DNA of 6,630 nucleotides from an uncultured Bacteroidota bacterium (lineage in GTDB: Bacteria; Bacteroidota; Bacteroidia; Chitinophagales; Chitinophagaceae). The DNA lies in the NCBI GenBank assembly GCA_903881265.1, contig CAIRSV010000300.1, positions 1-6,630 of the forward strand, written 5' to 3'. The stretch's first letter is position 1. Each line of letters begins with the position of its first letter. Below the pieces are notes generated by a model. That model had not been told where the DNA came from. It saw nothing but the letters and a program-made list of their open reading frames with translations, and ran no database searches. Of the stretch, positions 5,177 to 6,630 are shown one piece after another. The position numbers and the translations under genes are program-made.

Positions 5177-6630
5177 ATGAAGGTTTTACTCACGACTTTA
5201 AATTCGAAATATATCCATAGCAACCTTGCTGTGCGCATTTTATATTCACTTAACCGATCGTATGAAGGGTTAGATTGGAAAGAATTTACAATTAAAGAGC
5301 CGCAGGATGAAGTGGCTGCACATTGCGCGGTTTATGATGTGGTGGCTTTTAGTTGTTATATCTGGAATATCACGCACACATTGCAGGTTGCTGAAAAAAT
5401 AAAGCAACTGAATCCCTCCGTGAAAATTATGCTTGGCGGACCTGAGGTGAGTTATGAATGGCAGGATGTGATGTCGCTTCCTCAAGTTGATTATATCATT
5501 ATTGGTGAAGGCGAAATACCATTTCAGGAGTTTTTGTCGGCCTATCCAAATCTTGGGAGCGTTAGCAGTTTGGTGCGCAAAGAGCATGGCGAGGTGATGT
5601 ATAATCCGAAGAGTACCACCTTTGATTTGCAACATTTTACTGGCATTATGCCGTATGCATATGATCAACCCGAGGATCTTGCCAATAAGGTATTGTATAT
5701 TGAAACCTCGAGAGGCTGTCCGTATAAATGTGAATTCTGTCTTGCTAGTCTCGATAATAAAGTTCGTTACCTGCCCGACACTACCATCAAAGAGACCTTG
5801 TTATACTTGATGAAGCACGGTAAGGTGATCAAATTTCTCGATCGCACGTTCAATATTAAAAAGGATTTTACGATTGATATCTTTCAATTTATTTTGGCCA
5901 ATCATAGGCCTGGAAATGTGTTTCAATTTGAAATTACAGCTGATATTGTTCATCCCGATATTATCGCATACATACAAGAGCATGTGCCTGTGGGATTGTT
6001 TCGCTTTGAAATCGGTATTCAAACTGTGAATCAAAAAGCAAATTTAGAAGTTAGTCGAAAACAAAATTTTGATAAGACCAGCGATATCATTCGACAGCTT
6101 GAGAATAAGATTGAAATGCATCTTGATTTGATTGTTGGTTTGGCGCTAGATTATTATGAGGATATCAAATACAGTTTTGAAGAAGTGTTCAAGCTGTTTG
6201 CGCCTGAGCTTCAGCTGGGCTTTCTGAAGTTTTTGAAAGGCACGCCATTGCGTGATAAACATGAGCAACATGATTTTGTGTTTGATCCGATGCCGCCTTA
6301 TCAGATTATTGAAAGCAAATATCTTTCTAAGCACGAACTAGAACAAATTGTGATACTTGAAAATGCACTTGAAATTTATTGGAATAAAAAACGAGCACCT
6401 TATACGTTGCGTTATGTAACGGCTAACTACAGCATTTTTGATTTCCTTTTAGGATTAGGCATATACTTCGGTGAGCGCACTGATTTTCACAAACATACCA
6501 TTGGTGATATTTTTAATTTTTTGGGTGAATATGCATTGACGTGTTTGCCTGATGATGCTATTTTGCATCAGCTGATAGCGATTGACTTTTATTTGTATCA
6601 TAAAATAAAGCCATCGACTCAGTATTTTAA
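5177..6630 (+). CDS. B12-binding-fold radical SAM protein, probable DUF4080 family, 3' end outside window
   Basis: The frame is open for 484 codons to the right edge. Residues 1-130 form a cobalamin-binding-type Rossmann domain: TTLNSKYIHSNLAVR (6-20), LGGPEVS (86-92) and IGEGEIPF (109-116). The radical SAM domain follows, with the iron-sulfur cluster motif in ETSRGCPYKCEFCLAS: Cys181, Cys185 and Cys188 (CxxxCxxC). It continues with FLDRTFN (220-226), ITADIVHP (253-260) and RFEIGIQTVN (276-285). The C-terminal part, with LRYVTANYSIFDFLLGLG, fits the DUF4080 extension found on many such proteins. The cobalamin signature DxHxxG is absent from the N-terminal domain. Family members have no firmly established substrate known to me, so no reaction is assigned. 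ATG 5177 is certain: an in-frame TAA sits at 5171-5173. The gene follows ftsE by 66 bases. Confidence 0.9.
   Translation, partial: MKVLLTTLNSKYIHSNLAVRILYSLNRSYEGLDWKEFTIKEPQDEVAAHCAVYDVVAFSCYIWNITHTLQVAEKIKQLNPSVKIMLGGPEVSYEWQDVMSLPQVDYIIIGEGEIPFQEFLSAYPNLGSVSSLVRKEHGEVMYNPKSTTFDLQHFTGIMPYAYDQPEDLANKVLYIETSRGCPYKCEFCLASLDNKVRYLPDTTIKETLLYLMKHGKVIKFLDRTFNIKKDFTIDIFQFILANHRPGNVFQFEITADIVHPDIIAYIQEHVPVGLFRFEIGIQTVNQKANLEVSRKQNFDKTSDIIRQLENKIEMHLDLIVGLALDYYEDIKYSFEEVFKLFAPELQLGFLKFLKGTPLRDKHEQHDFVFDPMPPYQIIESKYLSKHELEQIVILENALEIYWNKKRAPYTLRYVTANYSIFDFLLGLGIYFGERTDFHKHTIGDIFNFLGEYALTCLPDDAILHQLIAIDFYLYHKIKPSTQYF

Overview
The window looks like chromosomal DNA from a member of the Bacteroidota, possibly of the Chitinophagales type, although the class is only a guess. 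Three things point there: a TonB protein with the N-terminal motif typical of the phylum (DIIFDQRNKAYGAYELRRNY), TAnnTTTG boxes of the Bacteroidota primary promoter type just upstream of two genes, and the general absence of Shine-Dalgarno sequences. No rRNA, tRNA, CRISPR array or recognisable transposase is present.

Left half, minus strand (3285 down to 1): a three-subunit proton-translocating NAD(P) transhydrogenase operon, pntAA - pntAB - pntB. PntAA is the soluble NAD(H) domain, PntAB the short membrane part of the alpha chain, and PntB the membrane part plus the NADP(H) domain. PntB runs off the left edge with roughly its last 20 residues missing. Between pntAB and pntB lies a foreign-looking cassette: a four-helix-bundle (23S rRNA intervening-sequence type) gene enclosed by an imperfect inverted repeat of about 40 bases, built from AAATTCC heptamers. 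The repeat begins inside the pntAB stop codon, ends 17 bases before the pntB start, and one arm abuts the start codon of the enclosed gene. This is the architecture of the intervening sequences found inside 23S rRNA genes, but here it sits inside a protein-coding operon. It is the most unusual feature of the window.

Right half, plus strand (3467 to the end): after a 181-base divergent intergenic region come a TonB energy transducer with its own rho-independent terminator, an FtsE-type ABC ATPase without an adjacent ftsX, and a radical SAM protein with an N-terminal B12-binding-type fold and a probable DUF4080 C-terminus, cut by the right edge. The last two genes each have a perfect TAnnTTTG box close to the start codon, so they may be separately transcribed.

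The transhydrogenase genes form one working unit: they couple the proton gradient to hydride transfer between NADH and NADP+. The plus-strand genes (envelope energy transduction, divisome ATPase, radical SAM enzyme) show no obvious shared pathway. In the transhydrogenase, Asn98 of PntB and His48 of PntAB suggest that the proton-pathway histidine is carried by the alpha-2 subunit rather than by beta as in E. coli.
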